From Smithella sp. (GTDB lineage: Bacteria > Desulfobacterota > Syntrophia > Syntrophales > Smithellaceae), in the NCBI GenBank assembly GCA_018056685.1, contig JAGPFC010000002.1:1-64000 (forward strand): a stretch of DNA of 64,000 nt. Direction: 5' to 3'. The number at the start of each line of letters is the position of its first letter. The stretch's first letter is position 1. Below, piece by piece: positions 43,280-52,569 of this stretch. The notes below the pieces were generated by a model, which saw only the letters and a program-made list of their open reading frames with translations, searched no databases and was not told where the DNA came from. Made by a program: the position numbers and the translations under genes.

Positions 43280-44102
43280 CGCATAAAACAGGATTTTCCA
43301 TAAGTAATTTCAAATGGTTCAAGGCGCATGCGCAGTAAAAACCGTCCTCAACGCGCTCGTCACAGGTAAAGCGCATGGTGACCGAATCCCGAAACTGAAC
43401 CTGCCCGTCATCTCCCCGGTAAACATCGGGCTTGATTCTCCCGATGGTCATGAATATGGGAATATTTCCGTACTCGTACAGATGATGGTAGGCTGCATCC
43501 ATGTCGAAGCTTCCGAGATTAACCACATAGATACTCGCAAACATGGAATCCTCCTCGATGTATTTTGCAGGCAGGAGTCCGAAGTAATCGAGCAGGTGAA
43601 TGACCTTCACTCCGAGCGAAACCACCGAGCGGGGAAGGCGCAGGTAGAACGCAAGTTGTTTGTCAAGGCGGCTCTTTTCCTTCGACTTGCCCTTCCTGAT
43701 CTCGACCAAAACTGAATCGACCAGTTCCGCAAAGGAGATCTTCGGGTCGAACCGCATTTTGATATCTACCACCGGGGAGTTTTCTTCAAAACTCTTCTTT
43801 GCTGAGAAGGCAATCCATATCCCCCTGCGTTGATATAACCGTTTTCCGGCAATGAAACGATTGATCTGCGGCCATTCATCCACAGTCCTGACTATGCACC
43901 ATAGCAGGTAATGGAAAAGCGTGGCCTTGTTTGCTTTGTTCGAGTTGAAGGATTCGATGAACGGCAGCGTCCTGGTCAGATCTACTGTCAGCTCAAAATA
44001 GGTAGTGGCTTGATTTATAGTCGGCAATAGAAATGGAATGATCCGCCTGCATGCGGGAATATCCCTGATAAGTTCACCATCCGCTCTACCGATTAGGGGC
44101 AT
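43272..44102 (-). CDS. E2/CAT-superfamily acyltransferase-like protein, catalytic His missing
   Basis: 276 residues with AGGAG ten bases before the ATG. The pattern YFELTVDLTRTLPFIESFNSNKANKATLFHYLLWCIVRTV and the ending MRFTCDERVEDGFYCACALNHL match the catalytic domain of 2-oxoacid dehydrogenase E2 or chloramphenicol acetyltransferase. The catalytic motif DHRVxDG reads DERVEDG, with Glu for His, so normal E2/CAT catalysis is unlikely. No lipoyl or E1-binding domain. Role unknown. Confidence 0.72.
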   Translation of the reverse strand: MPLIGRADGELIRDIPACRRIIPFLLPTINQATTYFELTVDLTRTLPFIESFNSNKANKATLFHYLLWCIVRTVDEWPQINRFIAGKRLYQRRGIWIAFSAKKSFEENSPVVDIKMRFDPKISFAELVDSVLVEIRKGKSKEKSRLDKQLAFYLRLPRSVVSLGVKVIHLLDYFGLLPAKYIEEDSMFASIYVVNLGSFDMDAAYHHLYEYGNIPIFMTIGRIKPDVYRGDDGQVQFRDSVTMRFTCDERVEDGFYCACALNHLKLLMENPVLCEK

Positions 44103-44236
44103 TTTTCTATTTCTCCTGTTACCCTGTTCATAACATTTTGATTTTTTTAATAAGATTTTTTTTGTTGAGTGAGGTATAAGAAACGTAGTTTTATGTCAAG
44201 AAAATCTTGGCTTTATCATATGGATGACAAATTATT

Positions 44237-44314
44237 GCGGACGCGAAAAAAGCACGCGACCCGGGAAAATGCAGCATAGATAAAGGCGCTCAAAGCAAGA
44301 ACGTGTGTCGCTGA
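44237..44314 (+). pseudogene. decayed 3' fragment of the TPR lipoprotein gene
   Basis: Translating 44237-44314 gives ADAKKARDPGKCSIDKGAQ and then SKNVCR before a stop, against ADAKKACDLGKCKIYKDAQ and SKNVCP at the end of the gene at 41775. About 20 of 25 codons agree and the DNA is clearly similar. No start or upstream repeats remain, so it is a remnant of a duplication, the E2-like gene lying between. Confidence 0.75.
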
Positions 44315-44358
44315 GAACAGGCTCTATTGCTGTTTTCGCTGAATCTTTATAATATTTT

Positions 44359-45231
44359 TTACTTCAATCCGACAGCATCTGCGAAGCTTTCGCCAAGAAG
44401 TTTTTTCTTAACGCCGGCATCGGTAAACATCCCCTCGATCCTGCGCTTGATAAAACCGTAATCATATTGATGATCAGCCGTATGAAAACCGAAAGGACCG
44501 TCCGTACCGAAGAAAAGTCTTTCCGGACCAAACATTTCCACCGCCTGGCGGGTTGCTTTTTCGCTGGTATAAGTCGTTTGAGAAAGATCCATATATACAT
44601 TCTTCAAAGGCTTAATCTTTTTCCACGTATCCGAATAATAGGGAAAACCGGCATGAGCCAGTATCAGCTTCAGGTCCGGCACTTTTTTAAGCAGCGCTTC
44701 AAAATTGCCTTCTTCACCAAAACCCGCATGAATCAGGAGAGGCTTGCCGGTTTTGGCCAGCCTTTCGGCAACCGGAGCAAGTTCCACGGGTGCGAAGTGA
44801 TGCCAGAACGTATGCGCCTTGACACCAATGAATCCTTTTATGTCTTTATATTTCTCAAATTCTTCAATCTGGTTTTTCCTGCCACGGGGGTTTACAAATA
44901 TCCAGCCAAGAAACTTATCCGGATGCCTGCCGACGGCATCAAATACCTTTTCATTATCCGGATCAGTCGCCAGGGGATACGGTTTTCCCAGAATCTTGAC
45001 ATCGCCATGGTCGGTAAAATTGGAAACAAATGCTTTTCCGATATTTCTTGAAAAAGAATTCTCAAGTAAGAACTGTAAAATACCGATGAGAAAGCGGGAC
45101 GGTTCATCAAATGGCCCGATAATGCTTCCCATGAGCGCAACCCTGTCAATACCGGCTTTCTGCATTTCGCTGATCAGACGCTCGACGGTAAAAACCCTTT
45201 CTTCCAGATGATAATGACAATCAATGATCAT
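44359..45231 (-). CDS. amidohydrolase-family metal-dependent hydrolase
   Basis: 290 residues with AAAGGAG before the ATG. The N-terminal DCHYHLE is the DxHxH-type metal motif; VKAHTFWHHFAPV, LLIHAGFGEEG, LILAHAGFP and FGTDGPFGFH give the other His and Asp ligands of a TIM-barrel amidohydrolase (Amidohydro_2 type). Some family members decarboxylate rather than hydrolyse. The start region is duplicated immediately upstream. Confidence 0.85.
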   Translation of the reverse strand: MIIDCHYHLEERVFTVERLISEMQKAGIDRVALMGSIIGPFDEPSRFLIGILQFLLENSFSRNIGKAFVSNFTDHGDVKILGKPYPLATDPDNEKVFDAVGRHPDKFLGWIFVNPRGRKNQIEEFEKYKDIKGFIGVKAHTFWHHFAPVELAPVAERLAKTGKPLLIHAGFGEEGNFEALLKKVPDLKLILAHAGFPYYSDTWKKIKPLKNVYMDLSQTTYTSEKATRQAVEMFGPERLFFGTDGPFGFHTADHQYDYGFIKRRIEGMFTDAGVKKKLLGESFADAVGLK

Positions 45232-45334
45232 ACTTTTTCTCCTTTACGTCCGTGAAGAGGATTTATTGATGATGATAATGACAATCAATGATCATACTTT
45301 TTCTCCTTTACGTCCGTGAAGAGGATTTATTGAT
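45207..45334. repeat. perfect 64-bp tandem duplication
   Basis: 45207-45270 and 45271-45334 are identical. Each unit begins GATGATAATGACAATCAATG and carries the ribosome-binding site and first eight codons of the amidohydrolase. The upstream copy would encode only MIIDCHYHHQ and stop. The stop codon of the acyl-CoA synthetase gene (45327) lies in the second copy. Confidence 0.95.
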
Positions 45335-47351
45335 TTGGTTTATTATACATCTCCTCAATCTGTTTTTGATATTTTTCGTTGACGACGCGGCGTTTGATCT
45401 TCATGGTAGGAGTAAGTTCACCGGTGGATACATCGAAGGCGCGATCCAGGATGGTGTAATATTTAATCTGTTCATAACGCGCCAGCGTCGCATTCACATG
45501 ATCGACCTCCTTACTGATGAGCGCCTGAATATCCGGATGCTCGACAAGCTGGCTCTGCGAAGAACAGTTGATGCCCTTGTCTTTGGCAAAGCGCTTCAGG
45601 CTTTCAAAATCCGGAATGATGAAAGCGGTCAGATACTTGCGCCCGTCACCAATCAGACAGGCTTGATCAATATAAGGCCTTTCAATGAGCGCCACTTCAA
45701 TCGGATGCGGAGCCACGTTCTTTCCGCCGGAGGTGACAAACAGCTCCTTCTTGCGATCGGTAATCTGCAGGAACCCTTCCCCGTCAACAACACCGATATC
45801 GCCGGTCATGAAGAATCCATCCGGCGTAAAAGCCTCGGCGGTATCTTTTTCGCGTTTCCAGTAGCCTTTGAACACCTGCGGCCCCTTGATGAGGATTTCC
45901 CCATCTTCGGCTATGCGCATCTCGGTATCGGGAACGGGACGACCGACAAATCCCGGTTTGACCCGCAACCGGTAAACGAGCGTGTTGTAGCAAAGCGAAA
46001 GCAGCAGCGACATAATGGGATTGGCATAGGGCGATTTCCCCTGCGACTGCCGGATCACCATCAAATACAACGTCAGCGCCATGATTTTATCGTAGAAAAA
46101 TTTGAACAAACCTGTGGGCTTTTTCTCCATCATGATTTCCGGCGCATTCAGATTATTGATGGCAGTTGTTTCCGTCAAACCATACCCTTCTATCAACTGG
46201 ATGCCCAGCGCCCGGTAGAAGGCACAGATATCCTTGGAAAGCTTACCGCCTCCGGAACAAGCCATGACCAGACGATCCATGGCCATTTCTTTTTTCAGAC
46301 GATCAAAAACCAGACTGTTGGCTAGGCCGAACAACATCAACTGATGAGGCGGCATGCGCTTGCCGGATGCCATGCAATCCACATAAATTTTACCCTTCCC
46401 CATCGCCCAGTTATAGATCGCCCGATAAGGCTTCTTCGTGCGGGAGAGCGTAGACTGCACGATTTCGTAGGTCTTTTCATAGAAACGGGGAATGCTGTTG
46501 ATGATATTCGGATGGACATCGCGCAGATCACGGGCAATGGTCTGATAACTTTCGGCGAAAACCAATTCTCCGCCCATTTTCAGTCCGGCGGTGTGATAAT
46601 CGCTCATCCGGCCGTAAACGTGGCAAAGCGGCAAATGAACCAGCGCTTTCAGATGCAAATCTTTTTGAGCGGTCAGCGCCATGATTTCGGAACCGGAACA
46701 CTGATGCATGGAATGAATCCAGTTGGATTGCGTGAGAATAACGCCCTTTTGCTTGCCGGTCGTGCCGGATGTGTAAATAATCGAGGCCGCATCTTCGGGA
46801 ACAACACTTTTCACTCCCTGAAAGATGGTTTCCCTGCTAACTTTGGATTCGCCCAAGGCAAAAACTTCCGGAAACGTGTAAACGTCTGCCGGTTTTTGAT
46901 CCGTTCCCTCCCATGGGCTCATCATGATGACCGGAATTTTTGTTTTGCCTGCTGTTACCTTGAGAACCAGTTTGGCCTTTTCCGGAGTGGATACAATCGC
47001 CATGCATGATTCACTGTCTTCCAGCATGTAATCCAGTTCTTCTTCCGAGACGGTGGGATACAGGGGAACACCGATGGCCTGGCAGGCCTGAACAGCCTGA
47101 TCGGCGATGATCCAGCGCGGACGACTCTCGGAATAAATGACAACCTTGTCGCCTTTTTTGACCCCCAGCGTTATCAGGCCTCTGGCCAAAGCAACGGTCT
47201 CCTCACATGTCTGCTTCCAAGTGCGGGAATTGAATTTCTGGTCCAAGCGCCCCTCGGCATCAAAGCGACCGGTAAGGAAGACAAAACGATCTCCGTAACG
47301 CCGGGCCTGATTGTGGAACAAACCGCATAACGTGTCCATCCTGAATTCCAT
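45327..47351 (-). CDS. long-chain acyl-CoA synthetase (AMP-forming)
   Basis: 674 residues with GAGGAGG seven bases before the ATG. ANL motifs: P-loop YTSGTTGKQKG, YGLTETTA, DGFFMTGDIG and the C-terminal TSGGKNVAPHPIE. Length and layout match the FadD15-type long-chain synthetases. It activates fatty acids to acyl-CoA. The gene is followed by the amidohydrolase, co-oriented. Confidence 0.93.
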   Translation of the reverse strand: MEFRMDTLCGLFHNQARRYGDRFVFLTGRFDAEGRLDQKFNSRTWKQTCEETVALARGLITLGVKKGDKVVIYSESRPRWIIADQAVQACQAIGVPLYPTVSEEELDYMLEDSESCMAIVSTPEKAKLVLKVTAGKTKIPVIMMSPWEGTDQKPADVYTFPEVFALGESKVSRETIFQGVKSVVPEDAASIIYTSGTTGKQKGVILTQSNWIHSMHQCSGSEIMALTAQKDLHLKALVHLPLCHVYGRMSDYHTAGLKMGGELVFAESYQTIARDLRDVHPNIINSIPRFYEKTYEIVQSTLSRTKKPYRAIYNWAMGKGKIYVDCMASGKRMPPHQLMLFGLANSLVFDRLKKEMAMDRLVMACSGGGKLSKDICAFYRALGIQLIEGYGLTETTAINNLNAPEIMMEKKPTGLFKFFYDKIMALTLYLMVIRQSQGKSPYANPIMSLLLSLCYNTLVYRLRVKPGFVGRPVPDTEMRIAEDGEILIKGPQVFKGYWKREKDTAEAFTPDGFFMTGDIGVVDGEGFLQITDRKKELFVTSGGKNVAPHPIEVALIERPYIDQACLIGDGRKYLTAFIIPDFESLKRFAKDKGINCSSQSQLVEHPDIQALISKEVDHVNATLARYEQIKYYTILDRAFDVSTGELTPTMKIKRRVVNEKYQKQIEEMYNKPNQ

Positions 47352-47437
47352 GAGAAAACCTCCTCGGATAATAATATTTTTTATCTTAAGTTTTTATTAT
47401 ACTTGAGCGGCTGATGCGGTTTTATCGCCGCCTGAAA

Positions 47438-48931
47438 TTAAATCTTCACGACACGACTGTAATCGAGTTTTTCTATGCCTGCCAGCGCATTCACCAGGTG
47501 CTCGCGCAATTTTGTATCATACTGCATGGTGATGGCAATCTGCTCCATGATGGGGGAGCCGCCGCCGTGATAGGATCCGTAACACAGAAAGCCGGTATTG
47601 GATGAACAGGTGGCTTCCGCAAACAGCAGCCAGAACTTCAGCTGATCGGCTATCGGAATCTTGGGATTGCGCTTCAGATATTTTTCCAGAAGCGGCCTCA
47701 AGTCAGGATTGGCCAGGTCGGCTTCATAGGGGAAGGTGGATGGCAGACCGCCCGCTATGTTGCAGAGCATTTCCTGTTCATCAAAGACAGCTTCACCGGT
47801 GAGGCAACGGCCCACGTTGGCATAAATGGAATGAGGGATATAGCCGCCGGGTCCATATGGCATCTGACCGATGCCGGGCACGTAAATTTCCGGTTTACCC
47901 TTGGCGGAAGCTGTAAATCCGGCCGCATAACCCAGTTCGGTCACCATGATGATCTTGGAGAGGATTTCCCGGACATGATGGGCCTTCGATATCCCGTTCA
48001 TTTTTGCCGCCATGGAAGCGAGCCCCAGCAGCATATCGCCGATGGCCGGCTTGCAGCCTGAATAACTGTGACGATGAAACAGAGCAAAAAGCATGGCCAA
48101 AGCGCCGCCATGCACATATTCACCGCAGAGGAAGACCCGCTCCCACGGAACAAACACATCATCGAAAATCACATAGGAATCGGTATATCCGATATCAGGA
48201 TTCCCGGTTTTGAAATGGGTTCTCTTGTGCATTTTATGAATATGAACAACCTGTTTAACGCCATCGTAATCGGCCGGTACCGCAAATGATACAGCATATT
48301 GCTGTTCATCGGGCCCCAGAATTCTTGTGGGAACAACGATAATTTCATCGGCAATAGACGCTTCGGAAATATGCAGCTTGCATCCCCGGACGACGATACC
48401 GTCTTTCTTTTTTTCCACGACCCGCAGATACATGTCGGGATCGGTCTGCTCGGCAGGCCTCTTAAGACGTTCCCCCTTCATATCGGTCTGGGCGCAACTG
48501 CCGACCAGATCGTTGCGCTGAAAATTTTCCAGCCATTTGAGAAAATTCTTATGATATTCGGTGCTGCCGTTGTTCTGCTTGTCCGCTTCGAAACTCGCCG
48601 CATTGACGCCGTTGATGGCGTCCACTCCCATGCAGCGCTGGATGCACATTTTTCCTGTCCGGCATAACGTTCGCGTCATATCCTGTTTTTTGTGTAAATC
48701 CTCCGGACTCTGATGAACATGACAGAAACGGTTGATAGTTTCTCCGGTCAAATGCGATTGGGCGGTGCACAAGTCCGCAAATTCCGGAATATGCGGAGCC
48801 TCAAAAGTGAATCCCATGACATTTAAAGCGGGGAGTTGATCCTCATCATCCCGGTCAATCCTGCTGCCGTTATAATAAAGGTTTCTTTTCATCTTCCTCA
48901 GGCCTTCAATATATTGCTCTTTGGTTCTCAT
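47438..48931 (-). CDS. 4-hydroxybutyryl-CoA dehydratase/vinylacetyl-CoA isomerase-like
   Basis: 497 residues of the 4-hydroxyphenylacetate 3-hydroxylase/AbfD flavoprotein family. The four [4Fe-4S] ligands of AbfD (Cys99, Cys103, His292, Cys299) are matched in spacing by Cys96 and Cys100 (MCIQRC) and His286 and Cys293 (HRHSYSGC), which the monooxygenase branch lacks. This supports a radical 4-hydroxybutyryl-CoA dehydratase or related enoyl-CoA isomerase. GGGAGA precedes the ATG. Divergent from a TetR regulator. The exact substrate, e.g. 4-hydroxybutyrate or a longer hydroxyacyl-CoA, is not known. Confidence 0.85.
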   Translation of the reverse strand: MRTKEQYIEGLRKMKRNLYYNGSRIDRDDEDQLPALNVMGFTFEAPHIPEFADLCTAQSHLTGETINRFCHVHQSPEDLHKKQDMTRTLCRTGKMCIQRCMGVDAINGVNAASFEADKQNNGSTEYHKNFLKWLENFQRNDLVGSCAQTDMKGERLKRPAEQTDPDMYLRVVEKKKDGIVVRGCKLHISEASIADEIIVVPTRILGPDEQQYAVSFAVPADYDGVKQVVHIHKMHKRTHFKTGNPDIGYTDSYVIFDDVFVPWERVFLCGEYVHGGALAMLFALFHRHSYSGCKPAIGDMLLGLASMAAKMNGISKAHHVREILSKIIMVTELGYAAGFTASAKGKPEIYVPGIGQMPYGPGGYIPHSIYANVGRCLTGEAVFDEQEMLCNIAGGLPSTFPYEADLANPDLRPLLEKYLKRNPKIPIADQLKFWLLFAEATCSSNTGFLCYGSYHGGGSPIMEQIAITMQYDTKLREHLVNALAGIEKLDYSRVVKI

Positions 48932-49190
48932 GGCATTCTCCCTTCATGTATCTTTAATATTTTTCAGCTTATAATTATTAGCAGTTAATTTATTTGAATA
49001 TATTTTAATTGATACTAATATTATGTCAAGTATTTTTTATTGATAGTTATTTATATTTATATTATTACTATTCTCGTAAATAATAACTGATGAGAACACG
49101 AAGCACATTTTAAAAAGGGCGTGATGAATATGCTTGTTTTTTGATGTCATCTGATTTAGATAACAAATTCGTCATTACGAAAGGAGCATT

Positions 49191-49895
49191 ATGGCCAGAC
49201 ACGATATCAAGATAGCGAGAAAGGATAACCTCATTGATTCCGCCTTGCAGGTATTTGCAGAAAAGGGTTACGCAGACGCCACGATGACCGATATCGCCAA
49301 AAAAGCGGGCGTTTCCACACCGGTTCTGTATGAATATTTCAAAACCAAAGAAGATTTGCTTTTTGCGATTCCTGAAAAATTTACAGAAGAACCGATACGC
49401 ATAGCGGAATATGTGGCTCCCTATCTCAGAGGGCCCGAGGCAAAAATCAGAGGCATTGTTCAAGGGTATCTGACCGTCTATGACAGCAATCCGCTCTATG
49501 CTTCTCTGGTCATGCTGGAGCTGAAAACCAACAGAAATTTTTTAAAAACCAAGGCCTATGATATGGTCAGAAAAGCCTCCCATGGTCTTCTGGAAGCCAT
49601 TCGGGAGGGCATAAACAATGGGACTTTCAAGGAAGACACTGATGCGTTTCTCATCCGCTCCATGATTTTGGGAACCATCGAGCATCTTTGTATTCGCAAA
49701 CTGCTGCTGGGTGAGCCTAAAAACCTTCCGCAGTACACCGACCCTCTTGTGGACACCATCCTGAACAGCATCAGAAAGGAATCGAAACATTTTTCGATCA
49801 GCCTGAACATCAATGATCTGGAGGTACCGGTTCTCAAAACGGGAGATCACATGAATAAAAAGAATTCCTCCGAATCAAAAAGAAAAAAACGGTGA
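49191..49895 (+). CDS. TetR-family regulator
   Basis: 234 residues with AAAGGAG before the ATG. The N-terminal HTH reads DSALQVFAEKGYADATMTDIAKKAGVSTPVLYEYFKTKEDLLFAIPEKF, a standard TetR DNA-binding domain. The C-terminal helical ligand domain ends with a basic Ser/Lys-rich tail. Divergent from the AbfD-like gene across 259 bp of very A+T-rich DNA, which probably holds its operator. Acyl-CoA-type ligands are common in this group. Confidence 0.92.
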   Translation: MARHDIKIARKDNLIDSALQVFAEKGYADATMTDIAKKAGVSTPVLYEYFKTKEDLLFAIPEKFTEEPIRIAEYVAPYLRGPEAKIRGIVQGYLTVYDSNPLYASLVMLELKTNRNFLKTKAYDMVRKASHGLLEAIREGINNGTFKEDTDAFLIRSMILGTIEHLCIRKLLLGEPKNLPQYTDPLVDTILNSIRKESKHFSISLNINDLEVPVLKTGDHMNKKNSSESKRKKR

Positions 49896-50459
49896 TCTTT
49901 TTTCCGCGAATGCTTGACGGTCAATGGAAGGGCCGCAGCCGAAACAAAGACAAGCAAGCCGACACATCCATTTCAATAGGATATGCGGATGCGATTCAAC
50001 TTTTTTAAGAATGATTGTCGAAAAAAGTTTTTTATGCATTTTGGAATTATCCAATGAGATGCCCTTTGTTGTTCTGGTAAATCTTCAGACGACGAAAAAT
50101 TCAGCACGGATTATCCCGGTATTTTAGCCGACACACAAAACCTGTCAGACAAACACCGACTTTTGTAGGACAAAGACTCGCCCTGAATTCAGACTGAGGC
50201 CGATACCGCAACCCTTTTAAAAGGTATATGCAGTAATCGCTTTTCAGGGGGTCTATTGCATCAGCCATGTAATACGCCCCACTGTGCGGCCATTTTTCTG
50301 ACAGGAACGAGGCCAAGCCTGGGGCTCCCCCTCCTGAAAAGTTAAAAAAGATCAGGTTCAAATGAGATCCATGAGGAAAGAAACGGCTGATATTTAAAAA
50401 ATGCTTCTTTTCAGCGAAAGCGAAAGGCATAAAAAATAATTTAGATAAAGGAGAACAAT
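49896..50459. other. intergenic region upstream of acs
   Basis: About 560 bp without a supported gene. It holds the paired TGTCAGACA and TTTGTAGGACAAA elements described separately and must contain the acs promoter. No clear sigma70 or sigma54 box was recognised. Confidence 0.5.
50142..50174. promoter_or_regulatory. paired TTTGTCnGACAAA-like elements upstream of acs
   Basis: TGTCAGACA (50143-50151) and TTTGTAGGACAAA (50162-50174) are imperfect to perfect palindromes with centres 21 bp apart, two helical turns. Related elements lie upstream of two other CoA ligase genes (56681 and 59614). They may bind a dimeric regulator such as the LuxR response regulator at 52570. Function inferred. Confidence 0.4.
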
Positions 50460-52439
50460 ATGGCTGAAGCAAAAGATCAGGAATTTTACAATAAGGTTTT
50501 TCCGGTTCCCGACAGGGTAAGAGAAAAATCCTATATCAAGAGCCGGGCGGAGTACGAAAAGCTTTACAAAGAGTCGATCACGGACCCCAATGCCTTCTGG
50601 GCCAAGATGGCCAATGAAAGATTGACCTGGTTTAAACCCTTTGATCCCAAAAAAGTGTCGGACTGGTCATTTGACGCAAAAGACGTTCATTCCAAATGGT
50701 TTGAAGGCGGCAAGATCAATGTCAGTTACAACTGCCTGGACCGTCATCTGGCCACCAAGAAAAATAAGGCCGCAATCATTTTCGAAGGCAACGATCCCAA
50801 TGACTGGAAAGTTTACACCTATTACGACATGTATCGCGAAGTGAACAAGTTCGCCAATGTTCTGAAGGGTCTGGGCGTCAAAAAAGGCGACCGCGTTACC
50901 ATCTTTCTGCCCATGATTGCCGAGCTGGCCATCGTCATGCTGGCCTGCGCCCGCATCGGCGCTATTCATGCCATCGTTTTCGGCGGATTCTCGTCGGAAG
51001 CCTTAAGAGACCGTATCAATAACTGCGGCGCGCAAGTCGTTATTACCTGTGACGGCACCTACCGTGGCGCCAAGGCTGTCCCTCAGAAAGGCACCTGCGA
51101 CAAGGCTGTGGATCAGTGTCCCGGCGTGAAAACCGTGGTTGTTGTGAAACGCACCGGCACGGAAGTTACCATGAAAGAAGGCCGCGACGTCTGGTATGAA
51201 ACCTTGATGGCCACAGCGGACAAGTACTGCAAACCGGAAGAAATGGACGCGGAAGATCCCCTGTTCATCCTATATACCTCCGGTTCGACCGGCCAACCCA
51301 AGGGTGTGGTTCATACCCAGGCCGGTTATCTGCTTTATGCGTCGATGACCCAGCAGTTGGCTTTTGATGTACGGGAAGAAGATACTTACTGGTGCACGGC
51401 CGATATCGGCTGGGTCACCGGTCACAGTTACATCGTTTACGGCCCGCTTTGCAACGGACACTCCAGTATTCTTTTCGAAGGCGTTCCCAACTATCCGGAC
51501 TTCGGCCGGTTCTGGGCTGTCGTGGAAAAATACAATGTCAACAACTTCTACACCGCTCCGACGGCGATCCGCTCGATTGCCAAAGAAGGCGACAAGTGGG
51601 TTGATGCGCACGATATTTCCTCGCTGCGCGTTCTGGGTTCGGTCGGTGAGCCGCTCAACCCCGAAGCTTGGAAATGGTATTACGATAAGATCGGCGCCGG
51701 TCATTGCACGATTTCCGACACCTGGTGGCAGACGGAGACCGGCGGACACATGATCCTGCCTCTGCCTGGTGCCATTGATATCAAACCGGCCAAAGCCATG
51801 GTTCCGTTCTTCGGTGTTGTCCCGGCTTTGTTTGATGAAGAAGGAAAAGAGATCAAAGGACCCGGAACGGGAGCTCTTTGCATTAAAAATTCCTGGCCCG
51901 GCATCGCCCGCGGTCTGTGGGATGACAAGGAAGGCCGGTTTGTCGAGAATTACTTCTCGCAGTTCCCCGGCAATTATTTCTCCGGCGACGGCGCTGAACG
52001 AGATGCCGACGGCGATTACAAGATTACCGGCCGTGTCGATGACGTGATCAACGTATCCGGTCACCGGCTGGGCACCGCAGAAGTCGAGGCAGCTTTGACG
52101 TCTCATCCGGATGTTGCGGAAGCGGCGGTTGTCGGGTTCCCCCACGACATCAAGGGACAGGGCATCTTCGCCTATGTCACACTGAACAATAATGTGGCCA
52201 AGACGGACGATCTCAAAAAGGCCCTGGTCGCCCATGTCCGCAAAGTTGTCGGTCCGATTGCGTCACCCGACCAGATTCAATGGGCGGATGGTCTGCCCAA
52301 GACAAGATCCGGCAAGATTATGCGCCGCGTTTTGAGAAACGTTGCCGCGAAGAAGTTCGAAGATTTCGGCGATACATCAACCCTGGCCGATCCGGCGGTG
52401 GTCGATGATTTGGTAAACAATAGAAAGACACTTGGCTAA
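50460..52439 (+). CDS. acsA: acetyl-CoA synthetase (AMP-forming)
   Basis: 659 residues with AAAGGAG before the ATG. Full-length Acs: N-terminal ACAS domain (FWAKMANERLTWFKPFDPKKVSDWSF), YTSGSTGQPKGVVH, DTWWQTETGGHM and the C-terminal TRSGKIMRRVLR with the Lys that is acetylated in controlled Acs proteins. It makes acetyl-CoA from acetate, or runs in reverse in syntrophs. A GNAT-fused ADP-forming ligase that could acetylate that Lys is encoded nearby. Confidence 0.97.
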   Translation: MAEAKDQEFYNKVFPVPDRVREKSYIKSRAEYEKLYKESITDPNAFWAKMANERLTWFKPFDPKKVSDWSFDAKDVHSKWFEGGKINVSYNCLDRHLATKKNKAAIIFEGNDPNDWKVYTYYDMYREVNKFANVLKGLGVKKGDRVTIFLPMIAELAIVMLACARIGAIHAIVFGGFSSEALRDRINNCGAQVVITCDGTYRGAKAVPQKGTCDKAVDQCPGVKTVVVVKRTGTEVTMKEGRDVWYETLMATADKYCKPEEMDAEDPLFILYTSGSTGQPKGVVHTQAGYLLYASMTQQLAFDVREEDTYWCTADIGWVTGHSYIVYGPLCNGHSSILFEGVPNYPDFGRFWAVVEKYNVNNFYTAPTAIRSIAKEGDKWVDAHDISSLRVLGSVGEPLNPEAWKWYYDKIGAGHCTISDTWWQTETGGHMILPLPGAIDIKPAKAMVPFFGVVPALFDEEGKEIKGPGTGALCIKNSWPGIARGLWDDKEGRFVENYFSQFPGNYFSGDGAERDADGDYKITGRVDDVINVSGHRLGTAEVEAALTSHPDVAEAAVVGFPHDIKGQGIFAYVTLNNNVAKTDDLKKALVAHVRKVVGPIASPDQIQWADGLPKTRSGKIMRRVLRNVAAKKFEDFGDTSTLADPAVVDDLVNNRKTLG

Positions 52440-52446
52440 CACATCC

Positions 52447-52483
52447 ACTATGCGGAGAACATCTCAACTGTTCTCCGCATAGT
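52447..52483 (+). terminator. terminator 1 after acsA
   Basis: ACTATGCGGAGAAC (52447-52460) and GTTCTCCGCATAGT (52470-52483), perfect 14-bp stem, 9-nt loop. Immediately after the acsA stop. Confidence 0.85.
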
Positions 52484-52497
52484 ATTCCCTTCCTTTC

Positions 52498-52536
52498 AAA
52501 ATGCCGTTTCTCCTGAAAAGAGAAACGGCATTTTCT
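52498..52536. terminator. terminator 2, tandem with the first
   Basis: AAAATGCCGTTTCTC (52498-52512, loop 52513-52519) pairs perfectly with GAGAAACGGCATTTT (52520-52534), followed by CTTAC. With the A-run on the left it can serve both acsA and the convergent response-regulator gene. Confidence 0.85.
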
Positions 52537-52569
52537 TACTGTTTTAAATACAGACTGCGTTAAAAAGGG

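Noticed and set aside
45288..46325. Long plus-strand open frame (345 codons) opposite the acyl-CoA synthetase gene
   Set aside because: Antisense to a clear ANL enzyme with full motifs; the translated frame has no recognisable domain and no ribosome-binding site.
49924..50127. 67-codon open frame upstream of acs
   Set aside because: No ribosome-binding site or recognisable motif; runs into the paired regulatory elements.
50175..50459. Sigma54 promoter upstream of acs
   Set aside because: A GG...GC pair near 50245 has the wrong spacing, and no good TGGCAC-N5-TTGC match was found.
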